DNA of 9,795 bases from positions 548 through 10,342 of the forward strand of contig DDIC01000030.1 of the NCBI GenBank assembly GCA_002338335.1. The letters are read 5' to 3'. Under the pieces are notes generated by a model. That model was not told where the DNA came from. It was given only the letters and a program-made list of their open reading frames with translations, and did no database searches. Position 1 is the stretch's first letter; every line of letters starts with the position of its first letter. Positions 1 through 6,700 of the stretch are shown one piece after another. Origin of the DNA: Bacteroidetes bacterium UBA1860 (GTDB lineage Bacteria; Bacteroidota; Rhodothermia; Balneolales; Balneolaceae). The position numbers and the translations under genes are program-made.

Positions 1-381
1 CTTGTCTGTTGATGGGATAGATACTACTGAAATCGAGTTGTCTTCAATTGTTTGTGTTGACATTCCGTGTGGCGTCCACTCTAAGGAGTCTAAAGAAGCA
101 AAAAGAGCTTCAAAGAGCGCCAGGTTAGCTGTTAACTCATCGCCTTGATAATTGTATATTTTTGCATCCTCTTCAAACAAAGACACTAGATTTTCCGCGT
201 CCATGTCATTGTAGTATTGTTCTGCCTTTTTTAACAGCTCAATATTTTTTTGTTCACCAAGCTTGAAGGACTTACCCATCAAGTCGCCACGATACCATTC
301 GCCAACAGTGGCGTTTGTTTCAACGTTATTTGAGCAAGAGGTTAGTAGTAGTGTTGTAAGTAGAAAGAGCAGTTTTTTCAT
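1..381 (-). CDS. Putative lipoprotein, possible NTF2/SnoaL-like fold (3' end cut by window edge)
   Basis: The reading frame starts at an ATG at 381-379 and stays open for 127 codons to the window edge, so the C-terminus is missing. The first 16 residues, MKKLLFLLTTLLLTSC, are a short type II signal peptide: two lysines, a leucine-rich core, and the lipobox LTSC with Cys16 as the expected lipidated residue. The mature protein is therefore probably anchored to a membrane from the periplasmic side. The following sequence has an amphipathic stretch (about residues 42-66, with a run like KKAEQYYNDMDAENLVSLF), then an aromatic segment (KIYNYQGDEL). This is the helix-then-strand look of NTF2/SnoaL-like small-molecule-binding or orphan domains, an assignment I infer from pattern only. 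No Shine-Dalgarno motif precedes the start. It follows the PepSY gene by 162 bp and may have its own promoter. No substrate can be named. Confidence 0.75.
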   Translation of the reverse strand, partial: MKKLLFLLTTLLLTSCSNNVETNATVGEWYRGDLMGKSFKLGEQKNIELLKKAEQYYNDMDAENLVSLFEEDAKIYNYQGDELTANLALFEALFASLDSLEWTPHGMSTQTIEDNSISVVSIPSTDK

Positions 382-543
382 GGTGTTGTATGAGTCAAGA
401 GTTTAAATATTAATTAAATATACTTGGTTGGCTCAAGTCCAACAAGCACTAAGAATCAACAACAGCACAAAAAAAAAGGCTAGAATCTGCCATATCAAAG
501 AAGAATGATTTACACGTGCCAGCTCAGTTAATGAGCTTGATAG

Positions 544-1086
544 TTACTTTCGGATAAAGAGAATCACCCCTGAAAGTGATGTGACCAGGGCAAGAATGGA
601 GAATACCTTCAAAAAAATGTTATCTATATGGTCTCTCTCTACCCAGTCCATAATATGAACGCCCCACATCCAGTCCCATATCCTCCACTGGGTGGATCTT
701 AATGCAAGTAGTTCTCCACTGTATGGGTCAAGATACGCGTTGATCTCTTTTCCGCTTTCATCCTCTGTTACCACCTTGTATAGTGGGAGATCTCTTCCTC
801 TATATTCACTTCCAGCTTTTTGATTTTCAATTAATTCAATTTCATTAGGCAGAAGTGTTGTTTGATTTCTTACTGCATTAAACGCTTCATCTGAGGATAT
901 GAAGTCTGTTTGAATCTTAGTCTCAACACTTGGTTGTTCTACTAGATACTGTTCACCACGAACATTTTCAATTTTGGTGAATGAGAAGTACAATCCTGAA
1001 ATAGTCCATAACAATAACTGGACAGATACAATTAAGCTGACGTATCTATGTACTTTCCGAGTTTTTTTTTGAAGTCTTTTGAACAT
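544..1086 (-). CDS. Small PepSY-type inner-membrane protein, two transmembrane helices
   Basis: This is a 180-residue protein if it starts at the ATG at 1086. A TTG one codon earlier is also in frame but is the less likely start. The layout is a basic N-terminus (KRLQKKTRKVHRY), TM helix 1 at about residues 15-36, an external domain at about 40-135, and TM helix 2 at about 156-178. The external part contains a PepSY-like end, AYLDPYSGELLALRS (about 117-131), followed by WDWMWGVHIMDW. His13 before helix 1 and His144 before helix 2 sit where PepSY-associated transmembrane proteins carry conserved histidines. The PepSY_TM family includes reductase-like and iron-uptake-linked membrane proteins, but nothing nearby fixes the role here. 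The gene begins 20 bp after the clpC stop, so it is probably co-transcribed with clpC. An open frame with a third helix-like segment continues past its TAA stop (see findings). Confidence 0.82.
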   Translation of the reverse strand: MFKRLQKKTRKVHRYVSLIVSVQLLLWTISGLYFSFTKIENVRGEQYLVEQPSVETKIQTDFISSDEAFNAVRNQTTLLPNEIELIENQKAGSEYRGRDLPLYKVVTEDESGKEINAYLDPYSGELLALRSTQWRIWDWMWGVHIMDWVERDHIDNIFLKVFSILALVTSLSGVILFIRK

Positions 1087-1106
1087 CAAAGCGCTGACTC
1101 AATTTT

Positions 1107-3770
1107 TTAGCTTTTGCTAGAGTTGCTTGCTGACGATGTTGAACTCGTGGGATCCTCGACCGTGGCATCTTTCCCACGATTTGAGTCACTGCCTTTGTGA
1201 GTTGATGCGATTACACGCTCATCTGGTTGATTCGAAGAATCGTCATTTTTGGCAGCCGCAGCCGTCATTTTCGAACCCTTTTTCGGAGCAACCCAGCTAA
1301 AGACCAATCCATCTTTGGCTTTGTTTAGCTTAATCTTGATTGTCGATCCTGCTGCACGCTCTTTTTCAAGCAACGTTTCAGCCAAAGGCTCCTCTATAAA
1401 TCGTTGGATTGCTCTCTTCAGCGGTCGAGCACCAAATTTGGGATCATATCCCTTGTCCGCCACAAAATCACGCGCTGCATCGGTGAGATCCAACTGATAT
1501 CCGAGGCTTTCTACACGAGCATTGAGCTCTCCTACAAGGTTCAGGATAATTTTTCCAAGGTCTGGTTTCTCAAGCGGTTTGAAGGTGATCACGTCGTCAA
1601 TTCGATTCAGAAACTCTGGATTAAAGACATTTTTGAGAGCATCCTGGATCATAGCCTTCATTTTGGCATAATCAAAAGCATCTGCAGAGTCACTAAACCC
1701 AATCCCTTTACCCATGTTTTTGATGTCACGAGCTCCAATATTAGAGGTCATGATAATAATCGTGTTCCTAAAATCGACACGACGACCAAGGGAATCGGTC
1801 AGCACACCATCATCGAGCAACTGCAACAAAATATTAAACACATCTGGATGAGCCTTTTCTATTTCGTCAAGTAATACGACGCTATAAGGCTTGCGACGCA
1901 CTTTCTCTGTGAGAATCCCACCTTCTTCATAGCCAACATAGCCTGGAGGGGCACCCACGAGTCGAGAGACACTAAATTTCTCCATGTATTCACTCATGTC
2001 AATGCGAATGAGTGAATCATCTTTATCAAACAAAAATTTCGAGAGTACTTTAGCCATTTCGGTTTTCCCTACACCGGTAGGACCGAGGAAAATAAAGGAT
2101 CCGATGGGACGATTTGGATCTTTAAGCCCTGCACGAGTTCGCTGAATGGCCTTAGTGAGTTTTTCGATGGCTTCTTGTTGACCAATCACATGTTTGGAAA
2201 GCTCTTCGCGCATGCCAAGAAGACGTGTACTCTCATTTTGTGAGATACGATTCAGGGGAACGCCACTCATCATCGCAACGACACTCGCGACATCCTCTTC
2301 ATTCACCTCATGGACAATATTTTGAGCATCTTGTTCCCATCGAGCCTTGGCAGCGTCAAGTGAGTCGAGAAGCTTTTTCTCCTTGTCGCGGAATCTAGCC
2401 GCTTCTTCAAACTGTTGGTTTTTGACCATCTCGTTTTTCTCGTGGCCCACTTTTTCGAGTTGCTCCTCTAGGTCAAGAATCTCCTCAGGGATATGAATAT
2501 TCGATAAGTGAACTCTAGCGCCCGCCTCATCCAGGGCATCAATAGCTTTATCCGGTAAGAAGTGATCTGTAACGTATCGCTCGGTAAGCGCCACACAAGC
2601 ATCCAATGCAGCATCGGTATACTGAACCAAATGATGGCGCTCATATTTTGTCTTGATTTGCTTCAAAATTTGATGCGTTTGCTCAACGGTCGTCGGTTCC
2701 ACCATGATTTTCTGAAAACGACGCTCAAGCGCACCATCTTTTTCTATGTACTGACGATATTCGTTCAGTGTAGTCGCCCCAATAGCCTGAATATCACCTC
2801 GAGCGAGGGCAGGCTTCAACATGTTTGAGGCATCTAACGATCCAGAGGCTCCACCTGCGCCTACAAGTGTATGGAGTTCATCAATAAAGAGGATAATATT
2901 TGGGTGCTTTTCGAGCTCTGTCATCACCGCTTTCATCCGCTCTTCAAACTGACCACGGTACTTTGTTCCCGCGACAAGAGCCGTTAAATCGAGTGCAACA
3001 ACCCGCTTATCGAACAAAACACGGGACACCTTTTTCTCCACAATTCGTGTGGCCAATCCCTCAGCAATGGCTGTTTTTCCAACCCCAGGCTCACCGATCA
3101 AGACAGGGTTATTTTTCTTGCGTCGACTCAGTACTTGAGCCACACGCTCAATCTCTTTTTCGCGACCGATGATGGGATCAAGACGACCCTCTTGGGCAGC
3201 AGCTGTGAGATCCTTCCCAAAATTATCTAGTACGGGAGTTTTGGACTTATCCTTTTTATCGCGTCCAGAACGGCCTGAGCCACTCCCCATGTCTGCATCA
3301 TCTTGGTCATCAGAGGCACTCTCTTCACGAGCTTTACCAGAAATAATCATATCCAGCTCTTCACGCACACCATCGTACGTTATATCAAACTGCAACAAAA
3401 TTTGGGCAGCAATATTTTCTTCATCACGCAACAAAGAGAGCAAAAGGTGCTCCGTGCCAATCGTGTCACTTTTGTACAATTTGGCTTCGAGATAGGTGAT
3501 TCGAAGTACTTTCTCAGCCTGCTTTGTCAGTGGAATATTGCCAACGGTCACCGAGCCACCTGTGCCGCGAACCGTCTCTTCCACTGTGCGCTTGAGTGAT
3601 GCAAGATCACAATCGAGATTCTTGAGGATTTTGACAGCTACCCCATCACCCAGGCGAACAATACCGAGGAGTAGGTGTTCTGTTCCGATATAATCATGTC
3701 CAAGCCGAAGTGCTTCCTCGCGGCTAAACTGAATAACGTCTCTAACTTTACTTGAAAAATTGCCTTCCAT
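1107..3770 (-). CDS. clpC: ClpC-type AAA+ unfoldase, ATPase subunit of the Clp protease
   Basis: The 887-residue protein has the full ClpC layout. Two Clp_N repeats lie at about residues 4-70 and 80-145 (YIGTEHLLL and TIGTEHLLL). A charged, Ser/Gly/Asp-rich linker follows at about 144-178. AAA domain 1 has Walker A GEPGVGKT (226-233), Walker B IILFIDE (292-298) and arginine pair R350-R351. A UVR coiled-coil insert (about 435-470) replaces the long ClpB middle domain. AAA domain 2 has Walker A GPTGVGKT (563-570), Walker B VVLLDE (631-636) and sensor-2 GARPLKR (780-786). IGF at 690-692 matches the tripeptide loop that docks ClpA, ClpX and ClpC to ClpP, which supports a proteolytic role rather than a ClpB-type disaggregase. 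ATP hydrolysis threads cytoplasmic substrates into ClpP. No clpP or mcsB is in the window. A Ser/Asp-rich tail of about 57 residues follows the last conserved domain. The ATG start fits the normal N-terminus. Confidence 0.96.
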   Translation of the reverse strand: MEGNFSSKVRDVIQFSREEALRLGHDYIGTEHLLLGIVRLGDGVAVKILKNLDCDLASLKRTVEETVRGTGGSVTVGNIPLTKQAEKVLRITYLEAKLYKSDTIGTEHLLLSLLRDEENIAAQILLQFDITYDGVREELDMIISGKAREESASDDQDDADMGSGSGRSGRDKKDKSKTPVLDNFGKDLTAAAQEGRLDPIIGREKEIERVAQVLSRRKKNNPVLIGEPGVGKTAIAEGLATRIVEKKVSRVLFDKRVVALDLTALVAGTKYRGQFEERMKAVMTELEKHPNIILFIDELHTLVGAGGASGSLDASNMLKPALARGDIQAIGATTLNEYRQYIEKDGALERRFQKIMVEPTTVEQTHQILKQIKTKYERHHLVQYTDAALDACVALTERYVTDHFLPDKAIDALDEAGARVHLSNIHIPEEILDLEEQLEKVGHEKNEMVKNQQFEEAARFRDKEKKLLDSLDAAKARWEQDAQNIVHEVNEEDVASVVAMMSGVPLNRISQNESTRLLGMREELSKHVIGQQEAIEKLTKAIQRTRAGLKDPNRPIGSFIFLGPTGVGKTEMAKVLSKFLFDKDDSLIRIDMSEYMEKFSVSRLVGAPPGYVGYEEGGILTEKVRRKPYSVVLLDEIEKAHPDVFNILLQLLDDGVLTDSLGRRVDFRNTIIIMTSNIGARDIKNMGKGIGFSDSADAFDYAKMKAMIQDALKNVFNPEFLNRIDDVITFKPLEKPDLGKIILNLVGELNARVESLGYQLDLTDAARDFVADKGYDPKFGARPLKRAIQRFIEEPLAETLLEKERAAGSTIKIKLNKAKDGLVFSWVAPKKGSKMTAAAAKNDDSSNQPDERVIASTHKGSDSNRGKDATVEDPTSSTSSASNSSKS

Positions 3771-3837
3771 TACTGACTTCGATGTTAATCTTTTTACTCC
3801 TACCTAACACGCAACCTTGTGGCTTTCGTTTGATTCC

Positions 3838-3866
3838 AAAGTAGGGTGTGCCGAATGTAAATCCAA
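3838..3866 (-). promoter_or_regulatory. Candidate clpC promoter
   Basis: On the minus strand TTGGAT (3866-3861) is followed after 17 bases by TACTTT (3843-3838), which continues as TACTTTGG. Read another way, this resembles the Bacteroidota pattern TTTG, about 20 bases, TAnnTTTG. It lies in the 114-bp gap between gpmI and clpC, and would give a leader of about 60 nt. The match to either consensus is only partial. It does argue that clpC need not depend on read-through from gpmI. Confidence 0.33.
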
Positions 3867-3884
3867 CACTATTTCATCCGAATT

Positions 3885-5555
3885 TTATTCGTCCGATTCC
3901 AAGCGTGGACCAATCAAGGAGTGCCCCGTCATTTCGGGCGGCTGGTCTAATCCCATTAGGTCGAGCAGGGTTGGGGCAATATCGGCTAATTTGCCATCAC
4001 GAAGAGTCCATTCAGATGCACTCGCCTCGAATGTGTTCGACTTGGGCTGATTTGATCCTTCAGCACTCGTCTCGGATGTGTACAACCCATCTGCGCTCGG
4101 TTCCACCAAAATAATGGGAACCTTTGCCGTAGTGTGCGCCGTGTGAGGGCTTCCATCAGGCTTAATCATCACATCTGCATTGCCATGATCTGCAATTATC
4201 AATGTTCGATAGCCTCCCACAGAGGCAGCTTCTAAGCAGCGCCCCAACTGAGTATCTACCGTTTCTATGGCTTTAACCGCTGCATCAAAATTCCCTGTGT
4301 GGCCCACCATATCAGGATTGGCATAATTCAGAACCACCAAATCGAACGCGCCAGACTCAATTTTTGGCACAAGGGTATCGGTTAATTCTATGGCTGACAT
4401 CTCGGGCTGCAGGTCATACGTTGCAACCTTCGGGCTTGGAATCAACAACCTTTCTTCTCCTCGGTTTGGCTCCTCAACGCCTCCATTCAAAAAATAGGTC
4501 ACATGGGCATATTTTTCCGTTTCAGCGACCCGAAGCTGCTGTAATCCTTGGGTTGCAATGACTTGACTCAGTGTATTGGTTAGTTGCTGAGGCGAGTATG
4601 CAACTTCTAAAAATGAACCAAAGGTTTCGTCATAGGCGGTGAATGTTGCGATGGGGCCTTCGTGCTTGAGTGGTTGCGCCCCCGCAAAGTCCACGTCGTC
4701 AAATGCTAGGAACGACTTTAGTAGTTGACGAGCTCGATCTCCTCTAAAATTGATACACACCAAAGGGTCTCCAGATTGAATTCGGCTTTGAGTGATATTA
4801 GCTTCATGGTCCCCAATAAGAATAGGGGAGAGGAATTCATCGGTTTCACCTTCCGCATAACGTTTTTGCAAAGTTGATTGGAGCGCATCATTCGTGACAA
4901 CCTCTCCATCGCCGTCCATCAACGCGCGATAAGCCCGTTCTGTTCGCTCCCACCGTTTATCTCGATCCATGGCGTAATATCTACCGATAATAGTCGCGAT
5001 TTTTACGTTTGGTTTGTCTGAGATAAAACTCTGAAGGTCACCGATAAACCCTGCTCCTGAGGAGGGTGAAGTGTCACGGCCATCCGTAAATGCGTGGACA
5101 TAGACATGCGGAATCCCATGCTCATTGGCAAGAGCAAGCATCGCTTGAAGGTGGTTAATATGAGCATGAACCCCACCATCGCCCAGTAAGCCAAATACAT
5201 GCAGTCGCCCCGTCGTCTGTGCGGCGCTTAAGGCATTTTGGATTGCAGGATTTCTCTTAAAGTCTCCATCGGCAATGGATTGATCAATCCGAGATAATTC
5301 CTGCCATACAATGCGTCCGGCTCCAATATTGAGATGCCCTACTTCAGAATTACCGAATTGCCCATCGGGTAATCCTACATCAGGACCACTAGCTGATCCC
5401 TTAGCATGTGGACAGGTCCGCAGCAGGCGATTCATCACAGGAGATTGCGCCTGAGATATTGCACTAACAGCTGGATCTTTGGTTATTCCCCAACCATCCA
5501 GGATAATTAGAAAAGCTTTATGGTGTGTGACGGACGTAGGAGTTGCGTCAGTCAT
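3885..5555 (-). CDS. gpmI: 2,3-bisphosphoglycerate-independent phosphoglycerate mutase
   Basis: This enzyme interconverts 3- and 2-phosphoglycerate in glycolysis and gluconeogenesis, in the cytoplasm, using two metal ions (usually manganese) and a phosphoserine intermediate. Signature motifs are present in order: LDGWG (19-23, metal Asp20), GNSEVGH (68-74, nucleophile Ser70), HAFTDGRDTSP (154-164), the substrate-binding stretch around MDRDKRWERTERAY (196-209), FRGDRARQ (270-277), NPDMVGHTGN (413-422), ADHGNAD (455-461) and HTAHTTAKVP (471-480). Alkaline-phosphatase and transferase domains are therefore both intact. At 556 residues it is longer than the usual 510-515. The excess is mainly a polar stretch at about 487-516 between the last catalytic histidines and the C-terminal LADIAPTLLDLMG. 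The start ATG lies 3 bp after the rpsT stop, so the two genes are probably co-transcribed and translationally coupled. Confidence 0.97.
   Translation of the reverse strand: MTDATPTSVTHHKAFLIILDGWGITKDPAVSAISQAQSPVMNRLLRTCPHAKGSASGPDVGLPDGQFGNSEVGHLNIGAGRIVWQELSRIDQSIADGDFKRNPAIQNALSAAQTTGRLHVFGLLGDGGVHAHINHLQAMLALANEHGIPHVYVHAFTDGRDTSPSSGAGFIGDLQSFISDKPNVKIATIIGRYYAMDRDKRWERTERAYRALMDGDGEVVTNDALQSTLQKRYAEGETDEFLSPILIGDHEANITQSRIQSGDPLVCINFRGDRARQLLKSFLAFDDVDFAGAQPLKHEGPIATFTAYDETFGSFLEVAYSPQQLTNTLSQVIATQGLQQLRVAETEKYAHVTYFLNGGVEEPNRGEERLLIPSPKVATYDLQPEMSAIELTDTLVPKIESGAFDLVVLNYANPDMVGHTGNFDAAVKAIETVDTQLGRCLEAASVGGYRTLIIADHGNADVMIKPDGSPHTAHTTAKVPIILVEPSADGLYTSETSAEGSNQPKSNTFEASASEWTLRDGKLADIAPTLLDLMGLDQPPEMTGHSLIGPRLESDE
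4018..4086. repeat. Degenerate direct repeat inside gpmI (two 24-bp copies, 45-bp offset)
   Basis: Copies at 4018-4041 and 4063-4086 match at 20 of 24 bases. The offset is 45 bp, an exact multiple of three. They encode the related segments YTSETSA and NTFEASA within the extra polar stretch of GpmI. This suggests that the insertion grew by duplication without breaking the frame. Confidence 0.6.
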
Positions 5556-5558
5556 GCC

Positions 5559-5813
5559 TTATTTTAGGCTATTCACATACTTCGTGAGACGTGATTTTTT
5601 TCGAGCCACATTATTTTTGTGAAGTAGATTCTTCACACCCATACGATCAAGGTATGCAACCGCAGGTAATAGAGCCGTTTCACCCTCCTTTTTACTTGAA
5701 GACTCAAGCACTTTTTTGATGAGCGTACGTAGCTTCGAACGACGAGAGCGATTGTGCGCCATGCGCTTTTCGCTTTGTCTTAATCTCTTTATCGCGGACT
5801 TGTGTTGTGGCAT
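5559..5813 (-). CDS. rpsT: 30S ribosomal protein S20
   Basis: This 84-residue, strongly basic protein has the S20 signature throughout: MPQHKSAIKRLRQSEKRMAHNRS at the N-terminus (family norm MANHKSA), RTLIKKV in the middle (30-36), and HKNNVARKKSRLTKYV (65-80) at the C-terminus. S20 is a primary 16S rRNA-binding protein of the small subunit, built as a bundle of three helices. Length is normal for the family. The ATG at 5813 begins directly with the conserved N-terminus. No Shine-Dalgarno motif precedes it; the bases before the start are GAAACAAACT. It is first in a probable rpsT-gpmI operon and is transcribed away from cmk. In E. coli S20 represses its own translation; whether the repeat in this leader does something similar is unknown. 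Confidence 0.97.
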   Translation of the reverse strand: MPQHKSAIKRLRQSEKRMAHNRSRRSKLRTLIKKVLESSSKKEGETALLPAVAYLDRMGVKNLLHKNNVARKKSRLTKYVNSLK

Positions 5814-5869
5814 AGTTTGTTTCTGACACGGTTTTGTTAGAGTAAAGTAAATTAGGAGTAGTTTGTTTC
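5813..5869. repeat. 11-base direct repeat TAGTTTGTTTC flanking the rpsT leader
   Basis: Exact copies lie at 5813-5823 and 5859-5869, 46 bases apart. On the rpsT strand each reads GAAACAAACTA. The first copy ends on the A of the rpsT start codon; the second lies between the -35 and -10 candidates. Confidence 0.5.
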
Positions 5870-5877
5870 ACTTGCAA
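5849..5877 (-). promoter_or_regulatory. Candidate rpsT promoter
   Basis: On the minus strand TTGCAA (5877-5872) is followed after 17 bases by TAATTT (5854-5849). The same site fits the Bacteroidota style as TTTG, 20 bases, TAATTTAC. Predicted transcription would begin near 5842 and give a leader of about 30 nt. One copy of an 11-base repeat falls within the spacer. Confidence 0.35.
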
Positions 5878-5886
5878 ACCAAATCT

Positions 5887-5914
5887 TTGAAAAAACACGA
5901 AAGGTTCTTACCAT
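5887..5914 (+). promoter_or_regulatory. Candidate cmk promoter with very short leader
   Basis: TTGAAA (5887-5892), 16 bases, then TACCAT (5909-5914). Transcription would begin near 5920-5922, only a few bases before the cmk ATG at 5927. If correct, the message is nearly leaderless, which fits the lack of any Shine-Dalgarno motif. The -10 match is 4 of 6. Confidence 0.33.
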
Positions 5915-5926
5915 TACGATTCTGTC

Positions 5927-6589
5927 ATGATTATTGTACTAGACGGCCCGGCTGGATCCGGAAAAAGTTCTACTGCGAAGGCATTAGCCTCTAAGCTAAC
6001 CCTTCAGTACCTCGATTCGGGTGCTTTGTACCGCGCCATCTCTTATCAATGGATCAAGACAGGAAAAGATCTATCGTTATTTGATAATTTGGACGAAATG
6101 CCTCTCACCTTCACGTATGACTCTGGAGAATTTAGGGTGTTTATCGGAGAGGAGGATTGCACAGCAGCCATAAGATCAAAAAAAGTATCGGGTAGTGTCA
6201 GTAAGGTGGCTGCTAATCCTACAGTTCGTGCGTTTGTCAATCTTTTGATGCGACAGCATGCCAATGCACATCCATCCATAGCGGATGGGCGTGATCTCGG
6301 AACTGTGGTGTTTCCAGATGCAGAGGTGAAGTTTTTCTTGCAAGCATCTGCAGAGGTGCGAGCCCAAAGACGAACGAAAGAGGTGCTAGAATCGGGTCAA
6401 AACGCTTCCTATGAAGAAGTATTACAAAATATTAAGGAGCGAGACAGACTAGATTCTACGAGAGAGCACGATCCATTACGAAAGGCGGAAGATGCCATTG
6501 TGGTGCAAACAGACCAAATGACATTTGACGAACAGGTAGCCTTTTGTGTAGAGCACATTTTGTCCAAAACATCTTTAACAATAGAGTAA
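5927..6589 (+). CDS. cmk: Cytidylate kinase
   Basis: Cmk transfers a phosphate from ATP to CMP or dCMP, recycling cytidine nucleotides for RNA, DNA and CDP-lipid synthesis in the cytoplasm. The 220-residue length is typical. The P-loop GPAGSGKS (7-14) sits immediately after the start MIIVLD, which fixes the ATG at 5927. LDSGALYRA (29-37) and DGRDLGTVVFPDAEVKFFL (120-138) are the CMP-binding and core motifs. The lid RRTKEVLESG (148-157) and the conserved ERDRLDSTREHDPL (171-184) follow. The last motif holds the substrate-contacting Arg and Asp residues. No expected residue is missing. It is divergent from rpsT and followed after about 110 bp by rpsA, the cmk-rpsA neighbourhood also seen in E. 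coli. No hairpin terminator is visible after its stop, so read-through into rpsA is likely. Confidence 0.97.
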   Translation: MIIVLDGPAGSGKSSTAKALASKLTLQYLDSGALYRAISYQWIKTGKDLSLFDNLDEMPLTFTYDSGEFRVFIGEEDCTAAIRSKKVSGSVSKVAANPTVRAFVNLLMRQHANAHPSIADGRDLGTVVFPDAEVKFFLQASAEVRAQRRTKEVLESGQNASYEEVLQNIKERDRLDSTREHDPLRKAEDAIVVQTDQMTFDEQVAFCVEHILSKTSLTIE

Positions 6590-6662
6590 ACAAGCAGTAC
6601 CTATGTAGTAAAAGTTGTAGCAACGAAGTACCAACATGTAACCATTAACCTTTATCCCATCG

Positions 6663-6676
6663 TAGGCGAGTGCCTA
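6663..6676 (+). other. Small hairpin in the cmk-rpsA intergenic region
   Basis: TAGGC, loop GAGT, GCCTA forms a perfect 5-bp stem 24 bases upstream of the rpsA ATG. The 111-bp gap (6590-6700) also holds AGTACC twice (6596-6601 and 6628-6633), but no convincing promoter or Shine-Dalgarno motif. The hairpin could belong to an rpsA leader, or be chance. Confidence 0.25.
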
Positions 6677-6700
6677 GATGTGGTATGTAACATTCACTTC

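Noticed and set aside
415..442. TTGGAC, 16 bases, TATTTA as a promoter for the lipoprotein gene
   Set aside because: The -35 box matches only 3 of 6 positions and the region is so AT-rich that -10-like words are expected by chance.
521..537. Inverted repeat AGCTCA-GTTAA-TGAGCT just after the PepSY stop as a terminator
   Set aside because: The stem is only 6 bp and no T run follows it directly; the T9 run lies about 44 bases away. It is not a convincing intrinsic terminator.
1087..1089. TTG at 1089 as the PepSY start
   Set aside because: An ATG is the very next codon, and ATG is the preferred start.
1249..3693. Plus-strand open frames opposite clpC
   Set aside because: They mirror a strongly conserved gene on the other strand and have no family resemblance, so they are shadows.
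3879..3891. Inverted repeat CGAAT-TTT-ATTCG at the gpmI stop codon as a terminator
   Set aside because: Five AT-rich pairs and no adjacent T run; too weak to end transcription.
6680..6700. GTG at 6680 as the rpsA start
   Set aside because: It adds only seven residues (VCNIHF-type, unlike the charged head), has no ribosome binding site, and overlaps the end of the leader; the ATG at 6701 is the simpler choice.
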